This document shows positions 6,079 through 6,335 of a stretch of DNA of 6,335 nt, piece after piece (the stretch's first letter is position 1; every line of letters begins with the position of its first letter). The stretch spans positions 1-6,335 of the forward strand of contig DMBA01000077.1 in assembly GCA_003446315.1 (NCBI GenBank), given 5' to 3'. The translations under genes were made by a program, and so were the position numbers. Under the pieces are notes generated by a model, which was not told the origin of the DNA, ran no database searches, and was given only the letters and a program-made list of their open reading frames with translations. Source of the DNA: Ruminococcus sp. (GTDB lineage Bacteria; Bacillota; Clostridia; Oscillospirales; Ruminococcaceae).

Positions 6079-6335
6079 ATGGAGAAACAGAAGCACACCG
6101 GCATGACCGGTAAGGGGTTTTACGCAGCCCTTTCGATGAGTGTTGCGATGGTGGGTGCAGCTTGTTGGTATGCCTATTCGGAGACAGGCAAGCACAAGCC
6201 CCCCGCAGTAACGGAATACAGCACACCGGCAGCAGAGACAAAGCCGCCCGTCACAGCGCCGCTGCATACGGCAGTGACCACAGAGCCGCCTGCAACCATG
6301 CGCCGTACTGAAAAAGCGGTCACAGAGAAGACGGC
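6079..6335 (+). CDS. Single-pass membrane protein with Thr/Pro-rich stalk, 3' truncated by window
   Basis: Only the first 85 codons are present; the frame is open to the right edge. AAAGG at 6065-6069, 9 nt before the ATG, supports the start. A short basic cytoplasmic head (MEKQKHTGMTGKG) is followed by one hydrophobic segment (about 14-33, ending in WYAYS). No signal-peptidase site is evident, so it is probably an N-in, C-out anchor. Residues 38-85 are rich in Thr, Pro, Ala and Lys with recurring TEPP, TKPP and TEK motifs, a typical disordered wall-spanning stalk. The GKGFYAALS-type entry into the membrane segment recalls M23-type (SpoIIQ-like) cell-wall peptidases of Oscillospiraceae, but the domain that would prove it is outside the window; another surface or wall-binding protein is equally possible. 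It is divergent from the LRR gene and has its own promoter candidates. Confidence 0.75.
   Translation, partial: MEKQKHTGMTGKGFYAALSMSVAMVGAACWYAYSETGKHKPPAVTEYSTPAAETKPPVTAPLHTAVTTEPPATMRRTEKAVTEKT

Noticed and set aside
5843..6267. Short - strand open frames of 71 and 85 codons in and beyond the intergenic region
   Set aside because: They have no ribosome binding site or recognisable product, and they overlap promoters or the start of the rightward membrane-protein gene.

Overview
The window reads as chromosomal DNA from an anaerobic, Gram-positive, cellulosome-type clostridium, most likely a Ruminococcus relative. The evidence is a type I dockerin on a secreted protein, a ferredoxin-rich NAD(P) redox operon without respiratory-chain genes, strong purine-rich ribosome binding sites and a consensus extended -10 promoter. 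The fairly high GC by eye would fit the R. champanellensis side of the genus better than R. bromii or R. albus, but that placement is inference.

Left part (1-3690, + strand): the end of a three-or-more-gene redox operon. It holds (i) the C-terminal 354 residues of a NuoF/HydB-type flavin and Fe-S subunit with a C-terminal double ferredoxin domain; (ii) a complete 687-residue fusion protein with a NuoG-like [2Fe-2S] head, a GltD/NfnB-like FAD and NADP(H) oxidoreductase core and a C-terminal double [4Fe-4S] ferredoxin; (iii) a 183-residue nitroreductase-family flavoprotein whose start overlaps the previous stop (ATGA). Genes (i) and (ii) together resemble two subunits of the Sporomusa-type electron-bifurcating transhydrogenase (StnB and StnA), which links the ferredoxin, NADH and NADPH pools. 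A NuoE/StnC-like third subunit would be expected just left of the window. The operon ends in a strong hairpin terminator (3727-3770) that also looks able to stop the convergent gene.

Middle (3799-5769, - strand): one large secreted protein with a signal peptide, 18 leucine-rich (LRR_5/BspA-like) repeats at an exact 23-residue spacing, a Pro-Asp/Gln linker and a type I dockerin, i.e. an LRR adhesin or binding module that can dock onto a cellulosome scaffoldin. A consensus promoter with extended -10 (5826-5855) and a leader hairpin sit upstream.

Right part (5770-6335): a 309-base divergent intergenic region carrying the promoter of the LRR gene, two candidate rightward promoters (one sigma-A-like, one resembling the forespore sigma-G consensus) and an 8-bp inverted repeat that brackets the latter. 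It is followed by the first 85 codons of a gene running off the window, which encodes a single-pass membrane protein with a Thr/Pro-rich extracytoplasmic stalk. No RNA gene, CRISPR array or mobile element was seen.
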